Notes: generated by a model from the sequence alone, not told the origin. 7,038 nt of DNA from Thermoleophilia bacterium (GCA_014534415.1 JACVRM010000112.1:1-7038), one strand, 5' to 3'; positions 1 through 5,468 are shown, numbered from the stretch's first letter. A program made the numbers and translations.

Positions 1-28
1 GCTGCCGGCCGAGAAGGCGCGCGTTTAG
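1..28 (+). CDS. 3' end of an upstream CDS (identity unknown, possibly oxidase subunit I)
   Basis: In the frame whose codons begin at base 2, the sequence reads LPAEKARV and then a TAG stop at 26-28. The final G of that stop is the first base of the GTG start of the next gene. The same TAGTG junction occurs at two well-supported gene boundaries elsewhere in the window, so this is probably the tail of a real, translationally coupled gene. Eight residues do not allow identification. The downstream subunit III gene makes an oxidase subunit I or II a reasonable guess from context only. Confidence 0.45.
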
Positions 29-879
29 TGGCAGCGCTACGCCGTCACATCCTGGTCGTCGCCAACGAGACGGTGACCGGCAGCGCGCTGATCGAGACGC
101 TGCGCCGCCGCGCCGCCGGCGGGCCGCTCGAGGTGACCGTGGCGAGCCCCATCAAGGCGCCGCGCCAGGGATACGTCGTCTACCAGGACACGCGCCGCGC
201 GTCGGCGGGCCGCCGGCTCGACCGCACGCTCGAGCGGCTGCGCGAGGCGGGCATCGGGGCGCACGGCATCGTGACGGAGACCGACCCGGTGGACACCGTG
301 CGCGACGCGCTCGCGCTGCTCGACCCGCGGCCCACCGAGATCGTCGTCTCGACCCACCCGCTGGAGAAGTCCGGTTGGCTTCGGCGCAACGTCGTCGACC
401 GCATCCGCGACGTCGCGGGCGGCGTGCCGGTCGAGCACGTCGTCGTGGACGTCAAGGAGGAGGCCGGCGAGGCCAACGTGCTCGTCATCGCGAACGAGAC
501 GGTGCTCGGCGACCCGCTCCTCGACCGCATCCGCCAGCGCGCCCACCGGTCGCCGGCGAGCTTCCTGATCCTCTGCCCGCAGAGCGACCCCGCGCAGCAG
601 AAGCACCCCGAGGCCGAGCGGCGGCTGCGGCGCGCGCTGGCCATCCTGCGCGGCGAGGGCATCGACGCGCACGGGCAGGTCACGCACCCCGATCCGTACA
701 CGGCGGCGATGCAGACAGTCGCGGACGAGCGCGTGGACGAGATCCTCGTCTCGACGTTCCCCGCGTCGCGGTCGCGCTGGCTGCGCCGCGGCGAGCTCGT
801 CGACCGGCTGCGCAAGGACGCCGACGTGCCGGTCGAGCACGTCATCGGGGAGCCGGAGCAGGCGGGGGTGGCATCGTGA
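28..879 (+). CDS. Tandem Usp-like (VANET motif) two-domain protein
   Basis: A 283-residue soluble protein with no signal peptide or membrane helix, so probably cytoplasmic. It has two copies of one domain, at about residues 7-142 and 150-274. Each begins with a beta strand and the motif V(V/I)ANETV (residues 10-16 and 153-159). Each then has an Arg-rich helix, a 'GI-AHG-VT--DP' segment (75-87 and 211-223), a 'STHP/STFP...WLRR' block (108-120 and 242-254), and ends with VPVEHV. The alternating strand/helix pattern and closing VPVEHV resemble universal stress proteins (HUP fold), but the Gly-rich ATP-binding motif of classic UspA is missing, so nucleotide binding is unproven. The GTG start at 28 overlaps the preceding TAG and has a weak GAGAAGG upstream (11-17). 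The stop overlaps the start of ctaE (GTGA), so the two are co-translated. Function is unknown; context suggests a regulatory or assembly role for the oxidase. Confidence 0.85.
   Translation: MAALRRHILVVANETVTGSALIETLRRRAAGGPLEVTVASPIKAPRQGYVVYQDTRRASAGRRLDRTLERLREAGIGAHGIVTETDPVDTVRDALALLDPRPTEIVVSTHPLEKSGWLRRNVVDRIRDVAGGVPVEHVVVDVKEEAGEANVLVIANETVLGDPLLDRIRQRAHRSPASFLILCPQSDPAQQKHPEAERRLRRALAILRGEGIDAHGQVTHPDPYTAAMQTVADERVDEILVSTFPASRSRWLRRGELVDRLRKDADVPVEHVIGEPEQAGVAS
46..852 (+). repeat. Internal duplication of the Usp-like domain
   Basis: The two halves of the protein (about 46-453 and 475-849) encode the same domain in tandem. Shared landmarks in the same order are VANETV, a GI-AHG-VT--DP segment, STHP or STFP followed by WLRR, and VPVEHV. 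A third copy lies at about 1710-2111 in the gene after ctaE. The similarity is clear at protein level but diverged at DNA level, so the duplication is old. Confidence 0.75.
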
Positions 880-1481
880 GCGCGCACGCCGAGGCTCACG
901 CCCATGCCGGGCATCCTCCCGAGGCGCACCGCTCCTCGCGGGTCGAAGCGACGACGCTCGGGATGCTCCTCTTCATCGCCTCCGAGGTGATGCTGTTCGG
1001 CTCGTTCTTCACGGCCTACTTCTTCGTACGCGTCGTCGACCAGGCACCGGCGTGGCCGCCCGCCGGCTTCGAGCTACCGGTGTTCGTGGCCGGCGTCAAC
1101 ACGGCGATCCTCGTCACCTCGAGCTTCACGATGCACTGGGCGCTCCAGGCGATCAAACGCGGCAACCGCGCCGGGCTCCAGGCCGGGCTCGTGCTGACGT
1201 TCGCACTCGGGCTGACCTTCCTGCTCACGCAGGGACGCGAGTACTCGCGCATCGGCTTCGCGCCGCACGACGAGGCATTCGGGACGATCTTCTACGGTCT
1301 GACCGGGCTGCACGGCGCGCACGTGTTCGTCGGGCTCAGCCTGCTGCTCATGGCGACGATCCGAGCGTTCCGCGGCCACTTCACCGCGGAGCACCACCAC
1401 GGCGTCGAGATCCCGGGAATCTACTGGCACTTCGTAGACGTAATGTGGATCATCGTCTACGCAACCGTCTACATCCTCTAG
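876..1481 (+). CDS. ctaE: Cytochrome c oxidase subunit III (five-helix form)
   Basis: A 201-residue integral membrane protein of the haem-copper oxidase subunit III family, which carries no metal and stabilises the catalytic subunit I. Five hydrophobic segments are visible: about 28-51, 68-90, 101-119, 138-162 and 183-201. That matches the short bacterial form lacking the first two helices of the seven-helix mitochondrial type. Family marks include the SEVMLFGSFF stretch with its membrane Glu (E37), the HGAHV motif (146-150) and the terminal YWHFVDVMWI block (183-192). The N-terminal 20 residues are His/Ala-rich and cytoplasmic. I chose the GTG at 876, which overlaps the preceding stop as GTGA. 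The open frame extends far upstream, but only as a shadow of the Usp-like gene. The product acts with subunits I and II in the terminal step of aerobic respiration; those subunits are presumably just upstream. Confidence 0.93.
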   Translation: MSAHAEAHAHAGHPPEAHRSSRVEATTLGMLLFIASEVMLFGSFFTAYFFVRVVDQAPAWPPAGFELPVFVAGVNTAILVTSSFTMHWALQAIKRGNRAGLQAGLVLTFALGLTFLLTQGREYSRIGFAPHDEAFGTIFYGLTGLHGAHVFVGLSLLLMATIRAFRGHFTAEHHHGVEIPGIYWHFVDVMWIIVYATVYIL

Positions 1482-1487
1482 CGCCCG

Positions 1488-2138
1488 ATGGCGAACCCGT
1501 TCCGCAGCGAGGCCGACGCATTCCGCCTCGTCGTGCTGACGCTCGGCTACTTCGCCGCCATCGTCGTCGCGACGGCCGTGCTCGGCAAGTGGGTCGGGCT
1601 CGGCGTGTTCGTCGCGCTGACGCTCGTCGCGATCGGCTGGCTGCTCAGGCGGCGCGTCGAGCCGCCCGTCCGCACGGCACCTCGGCATCGCGGCGCCGAG
1701 GACGAGCGGCGCATCCTCGTGGTCGCCAACGAGACCGTGGGCGGCGAGGCGCTGCGCGACTGCATCCGCAAGAAGAGCGAGGGCTACCGCGAGGAGGTCC
1801 TGGTCGTCTGCCCGGCGCTCAATTCGCCGCTCAGGCACTGGGTGTCCGACGAGGACGAGGCGCGCGCAGAGGCGCAGCGGCGGCTCGACGCGTCGATCGC
1901 GCGGCTTGCGAGTGCGGGGATCAGCGCGCGCGGAGAGGTCGGGGATTCGGAGCCGGTCCAGGCGATCGAGGACGCGCTGCGCACGTTCGGCCCCGACGAG
2001 GTGATCATCTCCACGCACCCGGAGGGCCGGTCGCACTGGCTCGAGCGCGGCGTCGTCGCCTCGGCGCGCGCGCGCTTCGCCGTGCCGATCACGCACGTCG
2101 TCGTCGACCTCGCAGCCGAGCGCGACGAAGTTCGTTAG
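1488..2138 (+). CDS. Two-helix membrane protein fused to a Usp-like (VANET) domain
   Basis: A 216-residue protein with a short cytoplasmic N-terminus (MANPFRSEADAF), two membrane helices at about 13-31 and 35-53 forming a tight hairpin, an Arg/Pro linker, and a soluble domain at about 75-208. That domain is the same type as the two in the protein encoded before ctaE: RILVVANETV (75-84), GISARG (144-149), ISTHP..RSHWLERG (174-188) and a closing VPITHVVVDL-like end (199-208). The basic RRR after helix 2 suggests the domain faces the cytoplasm. It starts 6 bases after the ctaE stop, with no clear ribosome-binding sequence, so coupled translation is likely. The helical hairpin sits where small oxidase subunits (subunit IV) are often encoded, so it could dock to the oxidase; this is inference. 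No catalytic residues are recognisable. Confidence 0.85.
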   Translation: MANPFRSEADAFRLVVLTLGYFAAIVVATAVLGKWVGLGVFVALTLVAIGWLLRRRVEPPVRTAPRHRGAEDERRILVVANETVGGEALRDCIRKKSEGYREEVLVVCPALNSPLRHWVSDEDEARAEAQRRLDASIARLASAGISARGEVGDSEPVQAIEDALRTFGPDEVIISTHPEGRSHWLERGVVASARARFAVPITHVVVDLAAERDEVR

Positions 2139-2163
2139 CCGGACCGCGTAGCGCGTCCGGCTA
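2136..2163. terminator. Bidirectional hairpin between convergent genes, containing both stop codons
   Basis: A perfect 9-bp inverted repeat, TAGCCGGAC (2136-2144) and GTCCGGCTA (2155-2163), with a 10-base loop. The left arm begins with the TAG stop of the + strand membrane Usp-like gene. The right arm ends with the complement of the TAG stop of the - strand cytochrome gene, so the whole 22-base intergenic gap lies inside the hairpin. There is no T-run on either side, so it would be a non-canonical intrinsic terminator or an mRNA 3'-end stabiliser shared by both transcripts. Confidence 0.55.
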
Positions 2164-2841
2164 CTTGCCGCGGCTCTCGACGATGAGCTTCGCCAGCGCC
2201 TCGATCTCGTTCGGCTGGAGCTTGCCGCGGAACGCCGGCATCCCGCCGCCGCCGTTCTCGATCTGCGCGATCGCCTCCTGGATCGAGACGTCGGAGTCGT
2301 CGAGGTTCGGGCCCACCGTCGCCGTCGCTCCGGCCGCGGCCAGCACATGGCAGCCGGCGCAGCCCGCGGACGTGAAGAGTGCCTTCGGATCGGCCGTGCC
2401 GCCGCCTCCGCCGCCCGCCGTCGTGCCGCCGCCCTGCCCGGCCGGCGGCCCGCAGCCCGCCTCGTTCCACTCCTTCTCGCTCCGCCCCGCCACGCACGCG
2501 ACGTACGCGGCCACGGAGTCCGCATCCGCGCCCTCGACGAGGTTCGCCGGCATGCCCGGCTCGCCCGTCGGCGGCTCCTCGACCGGGTAGAGGATCTGCT
2601 TGTGCACGACCTCGCGGATCGTGCTCTCCTCGAAGCCGTGCCGCCGGGCTTCCGCGAACGCCGCGTCCAGATCCGGTCCGACCGGCCCTTTCGTACCCGC
2701 ATGGGCGAGCACGTGGCAGCTGCCGCAATTCTCGACGAAGAGCTGCTGGCCCTGAGAGACGCTCCCCGCTTCCGCCAGACCGCCGGTCCCGCCGCATCCG
2801 GCGAGGAGCAGGCCCGCCAGCGCCGCGAGCGCGGCCCGCAC
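2161..2841 (-). CDS. Dihaem cytochrome c lipoprotein
   Basis: A 226-residue exported, lipid-anchored cytochrome. A short N-terminal hydrophobic signal ends in the lipobox LLAGC with lipidation Cys16. Two class I cytochrome c domains follow. The first has CGSCH at 39-43 (covalent haem, axial His43) and a likely Met ligand in GMPAN (M97). The second has CAGCH at 161-165 and a Met in GGMPAF (M201). A Gly-rich linker (about 134-149) separates them. Two further cysteines (C116, C130) may form a disulfide. I chose the GTG at 2841 because it overlaps the TAG of the upstream STAS gene (TAGTG) and puts the signal peptide at the N-terminus; the open frame extends about 40 residues upstream, but that part is a shadow of the STAS gene. 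It probably shuttles electrons on the outer membrane face, plausibly to the oxidase encoded convergently. The electron partner is inferred. Confidence 0.9.
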   Translation of the reverse strand: MRAALAALAGLLLAGCGGTGGLAEAGSVSQGQQLFVENCGSCHVLAHAGTKGPVGPDLDAAFAEARRHGFEESTIREVVHKQILYPVEEPPTGEPGMPANLVEGADADSVAAYVACVAGRSEKEWNEAGCGPPAGQGGGTTAGGGGGGTADPKALFTSAGCAGCHVLAAAGATATVGPNLDDSDVSIQEAIAQIENGGGGMPAFRGKLQPNEIEALAKLIVESRGK

Positions 2842-3206
2842 TACGCCGACTGCTCGGCGACGTCGCCGAGCTGGGCCACGGCTTCGTCGCGGGTCTCGTG
2901 GATCGTGAACACCCGATCGAGCCCCGTGATCTCGAAGATCTTGACGATGTTGCGGTCGGCGCATACGAGCGAGAGCTGCCCGTCGTTCGTGCGCAGGCGC
3001 TTCACGCCGCCGACGAGCACGCCGAGCGTCGTCGAGTCGATGAACGTGGTATCGGAGAGATCGACCACGACCTTGCGCGCGCCCTTGCCGATTGCGGTGA
3101 GCAGCTCCTGCTTGAACTCCGGCGCCGTGTAGAGGTCGACCTCGCCGCCGAGCGAGATCACGTAGCTGTCGTCGCTGATCTGGTCCGTGGAGACGTTGAA
3201 GTTCAT
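2841..3206 (-). CDS. STAS-domain anti-sigma factor antagonist (SpoIIAA/RsbV type)
   Basis: A 121-residue single-domain STAS protein. It has the strand-rich N-terminus (YVISLGGEVDLYTAPEF, 15-31), the central VVVDLSDTTFIDSTTLGVLV segment (46-65) and a C-terminal helix region. Ser58 in the IDST motif matches the serine phosphorylated by RsbW/SpoIIAB-type kinases in this family. Unphosphorylated, such proteins bind the kinase/anti-sigma factor and release a sigma factor, but no partner kinase or sigma gene lies in the window. The ATG at 3206 is followed at once by the conserved fold, so the start is secure, though no strong ribosome-binding site precedes it. It lies 30 bases after the TPR gene and shares one base with the cytochrome gene start. 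That coupling to a cytochrome gene is unusual and suggests co-expression, not necessarily a shared function. Confidence 0.92.
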   Translation of the reverse strand: MNFNVSTDQISDDSYVISLGGEVDLYTAPEFKQELLTAIGKGARKVVVDLSDTTFIDSTTLGVLVGGVKRLRTNDGQLSLVCADRNIVKIFEITGLDRVFTIHETRDEAVAQLGDVAEQSA

Positions 3207-3236
3207 GGCTCGCTCAGGGAATCGGGCCGGCCGAGT

Positions 3237-4136
3237 CTAGCGGCCGCGTTTCTTCTTCCGCGCGGGCTTGTCGGGATTGTCCGTCGCTGCCGTGGCCTCG
3301 AGCTGCGTGATCTTCTGACGCACGAACTCCGCCTCGGCCGCGTCCGGCGCCGCCCTCAGGAACGCGCGGTACGCTCTGAGCGCCGTCTTCGGCTCGCCCG
3401 CCTGCTCGGCCGAGACGGCGAGCAGGTACTGGAGATTGGCGTCGCGCGGCTTCAGCTTCACGGCGCGCTCGTACGTTCGCATGGCGCCTCGGTACGCCTC
3501 ACCGGCGCCCGTGGCGGCCTCGCTGAACCGCTGGTTGGCCTCGTTCACGACCAGCTGGTCGAGCGGCCCCGGCTGGAGGAAGCTGGAAAGTGAGCTCTGG
3601 CCGGCCTGGAACGTGGCCAGTCCCGACGCCTGCTGAATCTCCAGCTGGGCGGCGATCGCCTCGTCGCGCAGCTTGTCCGCGCGCGATGTGTGGAGGCCGG
3701 CGAGCTCCAGCAAGGCGTTCTCGTCGTTCGGGCGCAGCTTCGTGTACTGCTCGAGCGGCGCAACCGCCTCCTCGATCCGCTCGTCGCGCTGGTACGCGCG
3801 CGACAGCTCGAGGTGCGCCGCGGCGTCCTTCGGGTTCTTCTCGATCTTCTCGCGCGCGTCGTCGATCGACGCCTCCTCGGTGCCGCCGCCAGCTTGGAAG
3901 ATGTCGGTGATCCCCGTGCCCGGCAGGCTCGAGCCGACGCCGAACGCGACGAAGCCTACGCCGAACACGAGCGCCAGGAAGACGAACATCCACTTCGCCT
4001 GGCGTCGCAGACGCGGAAAGAACATGAGGTCTTCGGGCGACGGCTGGCGTGGCGGCGGCGGCGTGCGGCGGCCGGCCCGGCGGCCGTCGACGGTAGCGTT
4101 CGTACGCTGGCGACGCTTCGCGGCGCTACGGGCCAT
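3237..4136 (-). CDS. Membrane-anchored TPR-repeat protein
   Basis: A 299-residue protein. Residues 1-47 are Arg/Pro-rich and basic, followed by one membrane helix (about 48-69) and then a long exported or periplasm-like region, giving N-in topology by the positive-inside rule. Tetratricopeptide-like helix pairs occur at about 89-150 (with NPKDAAAHLELSRAY and RPNDENALLELAGLH as consecutive repeat units) and at about 215-266 (YERAVKLKPRDANLQYLLAVSA, then AYRAFLRAAP). Between them is a Gln/Ser-rich segment (165-190). The tail is strongly basic (KPARKKKRGR). TPRs make a protein-binding scaffold; no enzyme domain is visible. The ATG at 4136 has only a weak GGGG upstream, and a TACGCT (-10-like) lies 8 bases before the ATG. 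It follows tatC and a small ORF on the same strand and precedes the STAS gene. Its partner is unknown. Confidence 0.85.
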   Translation of the reverse strand: MARSAAKRRQRTNATVDGRRAGRRTPPPPRQPSPEDLMFFPRLRRQAKWMFVFLALVFGVGFVAFGVGSSLPGTGITDIFQAGGGTEEASIDDAREKIEKNPKDAAAHLELSRAYQRDERIEEAVAPLEQYTKLRPNDENALLELAGLHTSRADKLRDEAIAAQLEIQQASGLATFQAGQSSLSSFLQPGPLDQLVVNEANQRFSEAATGAGEAYRGAMRTYERAVKLKPRDANLQYLLAVSAEQAGEPKTALRAYRAFLRAAPDAAEAEFVRQKITQLEATAATDNPDKPARKKKRGR

Positions 4137-4146
4137 TACCCCGTAG

Positions 4147-4189
4147 CGTAGCGGCCCGTTGGCGGAGGCGGCCCGGGCCGGCGGCTACG
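4147..4189 (-). terminator. Candidate hairpin after the tatA-tatC unit
   Basis: CGTAGC (4147-4152) pairs with GCTACG (4184-4189), and GGCCCG (4153-4158) pairs with CGGGCC (4174-4179). This gives 12 base pairs with a 4-base bulge and a 15-base loop. There is no T-run, so intrinsic termination is uncertain. The TAG stop of the small ORF reading LIVTQT lies in one arm, the same stop-in-stem arrangement as at 2136-2163. The hairpin ends 10 bases before the TPR gene start, so it could separate the Tat genes from the downstream group. Confidence 0.35.
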
Positions 4190-4306
4190 TCTGGGTCACG
4201 ATCAGCGGGGGACGGCGGCGCTGCTCGCGGCACTCGTCGTCGAGCTCGAGCTGCCGGCGCGTCCCGTGGTAAAGGCCGCCCAGGCGGCACCGACGACGGC
4301 GATCAT
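4185..4306 (-). CDS. Small ORF after tatC, possibly frameshifted single-helix protein
   Basis: An ATG at 4306 overlaps the tatC stop as ATGA and begins MIAVVGAAWAAF, a short hydrophobic helix. In that frame the ORF closes at 4202 after 34 residues with a low-complexity Ser/Thr/Ala tail that looks non-coding. The neighbouring frame carries a more protein-like end, GLYHGTRRQLELDDECREQ followed by RRRPPLIVTQT and a TAG at 4185, with nearly all third positions G or C. Joining the two near 4270-4280 needs one extra base and would give about 40 residues: a short membrane helix and a charged cytoplasmic tail. So this may be a real small protein broken by an indel or sequencing error. Alternatives are a non-standard start for the second frame, or no gene. 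Function unknown. Confidence 0.35.
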
Positions 4307-5070
4307 GCCGGCTCGCGCGCCGTCCGGCGCTCGAAGAAGACGGACGCCCAGATGGAAAGCTCGAAGAGTGCGACGATCGGGAGCGCCTGGAGCGCCATCG
4401 AAACGAAGTCGACGCCCGGGAGCAGAACGGCCGCGACGACGCAGATCCCGTATCCGATCCGACGGTTGCGCCGTAGCCGCGCCGCGGACAGCACACCGAG
4501 CCGTACGAGTCCGACGACGAAGATCGGCAGCTCGAAGAGAAGTCCCATCACGAAGAGCATCGCGGCCGCGAACCCGTAGTACTCCCGCGCGCGGACCTGC
4601 GCGTTGTAGACGTCGGAGTCGAACTCGAGGAGGAATTCGACGGCGGCCGGGAGCACCACCCAGTACGCGAACGCCATGCCGGCCGCGAGCAGAACCGTGG
4701 CCACGGCAACCAGCCGGACGACGGTCGTCTGACTCCGTGGCTCGAACGCCGGCGCCAGGAACGCCCACAGCTGCCACGCGATCACCGGCAGCGACAGCGC
4801 GAGTGCCGCGTAGAGCGCCACGTTGAACGAGGTCAGAAACGGCTCCGCCGGGCTGAGAGTGACGGGCTCGCGGCCGTCGAGCGGCTCGGCGAGCCACGCC
4901 AGGATCGTCTTCCGGAAGGCGAACGTGACCACGAGCCAGAGGACGATCGAGCCCAGCGCGATCATCAGCCGGGTGCGAAGCTCGCCGAGGTGCTCGACCA
5001 GGGACGCCTCCTCGCCGTAGGCGAGGCGCCGTGGAATCGGTCGGCGGAACGCCCGGGACGCCAGAGTCAG
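4303..5070 (-). CDS. tatC: Sec-independent protein translocase TatC
   Basis: The multi-spanning receptor of the twin-arginine pathway, which recognises RR signal peptides of folded, often cofactor-bearing proteins and recruits TatA. From the CTG at 5070 it would be 255 residues, normal for TatC. The N-terminal motif LVEHLGELRTRL (24-35) is diagnostic. Six hydrophobic segments lie at about 36-53, 83-107, 116-140, 167-190, 205-219 and 223-240. The family's SPAEPF loop (73-78), LPVIAWQLWAFLAP (94-107) and FELP with its conserved Glu180 are present. There is no ATG, GTG or TTG in this frame between 5349 and 4965, and the ATG at 4965 would delete the conserved N-terminus. I place the start at the CTG that overlaps the tatA stop (CTGA); CTG 5064 or ATT 5037 are alternatives. 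Gene identity is firm, the start is not. Confidence 0.9.
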   Translation of the reverse strand: MTLASRAFRRPIPRRLAYGEEASLVEHLGELRTRLMIALGSIVLWLVVTFAFRKTILAWLAEPLDGREPVTLSPAEPFLTSFNVALYAALALSLPVIAWQLWAFLAPAFEPRSQTTVVRLVAVATVLLAAGMAFAYWVVLPAAVEFLLEFDSDVYNAQVRAREYYGFAAAMLFVMGLLFELPIFVVGLVRLGVLSAARLRRNRRIGYGICVVAAVLLPGVDFVSMALQALPIVALFELSIWASVFFERRTAREPA

Positions 5071-5333
5071 ACGACGGTGTCGCGCTGCGGCTCGCGCGGC
5101 TGCTCGGGTTCGTCGAGCGGCGCCGGCGGAAGGCGTCCGATCTCGTGCTCGGCCGGCGCCGGCCGAACGCGCTCGTCGTCCTCGTCGTCGTCGCCGCCCG
5201 CCACGGAGCTCTTGAACTCGCGCAGCCCCCGCCCGAGCGAACGACCCAGCTCCGGCAGCCGCTTGGGCCCGAAGATGATCAGCAGGACGATCAGGATGAC
5301 GATCAGGCCCTGCCAGCCGATGTTGCCGGGCAT
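5067..5333 (-). CDS. tatA: Twin-arginine translocase subunit TatA
   Basis: An 88-residue TatA/E-type protein that polymerises around TatC-substrate complexes to let folded proteins cross the membrane. It has a short N-terminus with polar Gln8 (GWQ), one helix at about 9-20 (LIVILIVLLII), the hinge FGPKRLPELG (21-30), and an amphipathic helix to about residue 43 (RSLGRGLREFKSS). A strongly acidic patch follows (DDDEDDE, 48-54), then a Pro/Glu-rich tail. Only one TatA-like gene is visible beside tatC, with no separate TatB, so it may serve both roles as in minimal Gram-positive Tat systems; a TatB elsewhere cannot be excluded. The ATG at 5333 is the first start giving the correct N-terminus and has no ribosome-binding sequence; a well-placed -10 suggests a leaderless mRNA. 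The stop overlaps the proposed tatC start. Confidence 0.92.
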   Translation of the reverse strand: MPGNIGWQGLIVILIVLLIIFGPKRLPELGRSLGRGLREFKSSVAGGDDDEDDERVRPAPAEHEIGRLPPAPLDEPEQPREPQRDTVV

Positions 5334-5339
5334 GCAGCG

Positions 5340-5348
5340 AGAATAGCA
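5340..5348 (-). promoter_or_regulatory. Extended -10 promoter for leaderless tatA mRNA
   Basis: On the - strand, TGC-TATTCT (5348 down to 5340) is an extended -10 (TGn plus TAnnnT). Exactly six bases separate it from the A of the tatA ATG, which puts the predicted transcription start on the start codon itself. The absence of any Shine-Dalgarno sequence fits a leaderless transcript. The -35 is weak: CTGAAC at 5366-5361 with a 15-base spacer, though extended -10 promoters tolerate that. Confidence 0.5.
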
Positions 5349-5404
5349 CCGTCTGCGCGTGTTCAGGCGGCCGCCAGGAGCTCCGGCCGGCGCGGACGAT
5401 CGGC

Positions 5405-5410
5405 TACCAT
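5405..5410 (+). promoter_or_regulatory. Possible -10 box for sufCB
   Basis: TACCAT fits the actinobacterial TAnnnT pattern and would start transcription near 5417, giving a leader of about 50 bases that includes the sufC ribosome-binding site. No convincing -35 was seen 16-18 bases upstream, and no clear operator for an iron-sulfur regulator is recognisable in 5334-5468. Confidence 0.25.
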
Positions 5411-5454
5411 GCGTGTCACGAGCGAGCGCGCAATCCGGCGTGCCGCCCCTGTCC

Positions 5455-5461
5455 AGGAAGG
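5455..5461 (+). promoter_or_regulatory. Ribosome binding site deciding the sufC TTG start
   Basis: AGGAAGG lies seven bases before the TTG at 5469. It selects this TTG over the in-frame ATG at 5409, which lacks such a sequence and would add 20 residues that do not resemble the SufC N-terminus. Confidence 0.65.
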
Positions 5462-5468
5462 CACAAAG

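Noticed and set aside
46..849. Calling the two VANET domains canonical ATP-binding UspA
   Set aside because: The Gly-x2-Gly-x9-Gly-(Ser/Thr) motif of ATP-binding UspA is not present in any of the three copies; only the overall strand/helix pattern is similar.
2393..2434. GCC/GCG-rich simple repeat
   Set aside because: It encodes the Gly-rich linker between the two haem domains. It is low-complexity coding sequence, not a separate element.
1074..2702. 542-codon open frame on the - strand (and long frames at 1052-2590 + and 2379-3593 +)
   Set aside because: These are Arg/Ala-rich shadows of ctaE, the Usp-like genes, the cytochrome and the TPR gene. They arise from GC-rich codon bias and have no family features.
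2164..2964. Longer cytochrome start upstream of 2841
   Set aside because: The extra ~40 residues are Arg-rich, overlap the STAS gene and would bury the lipoprotein signal peptide internally.
5149..5166. Perfect 18-base palindrome within tatA (TCGGCCGGCGCCGGCCGA)
   Set aside because: It lies in Arg/Pro/Ala codons of the tatA tail and consists only of GC-rich words. It is most simply a chance product of base composition, with no regulatory context.
5409..5468. In-frame ATG at 5409 as sufC start
   Set aside because: It has no ribosome-binding sequence, adds 20 Arg-rich residues absent from typical SufC, and overlaps a possible -10 box. The TTG at 5469 has a well-spaced AGGAAGG.
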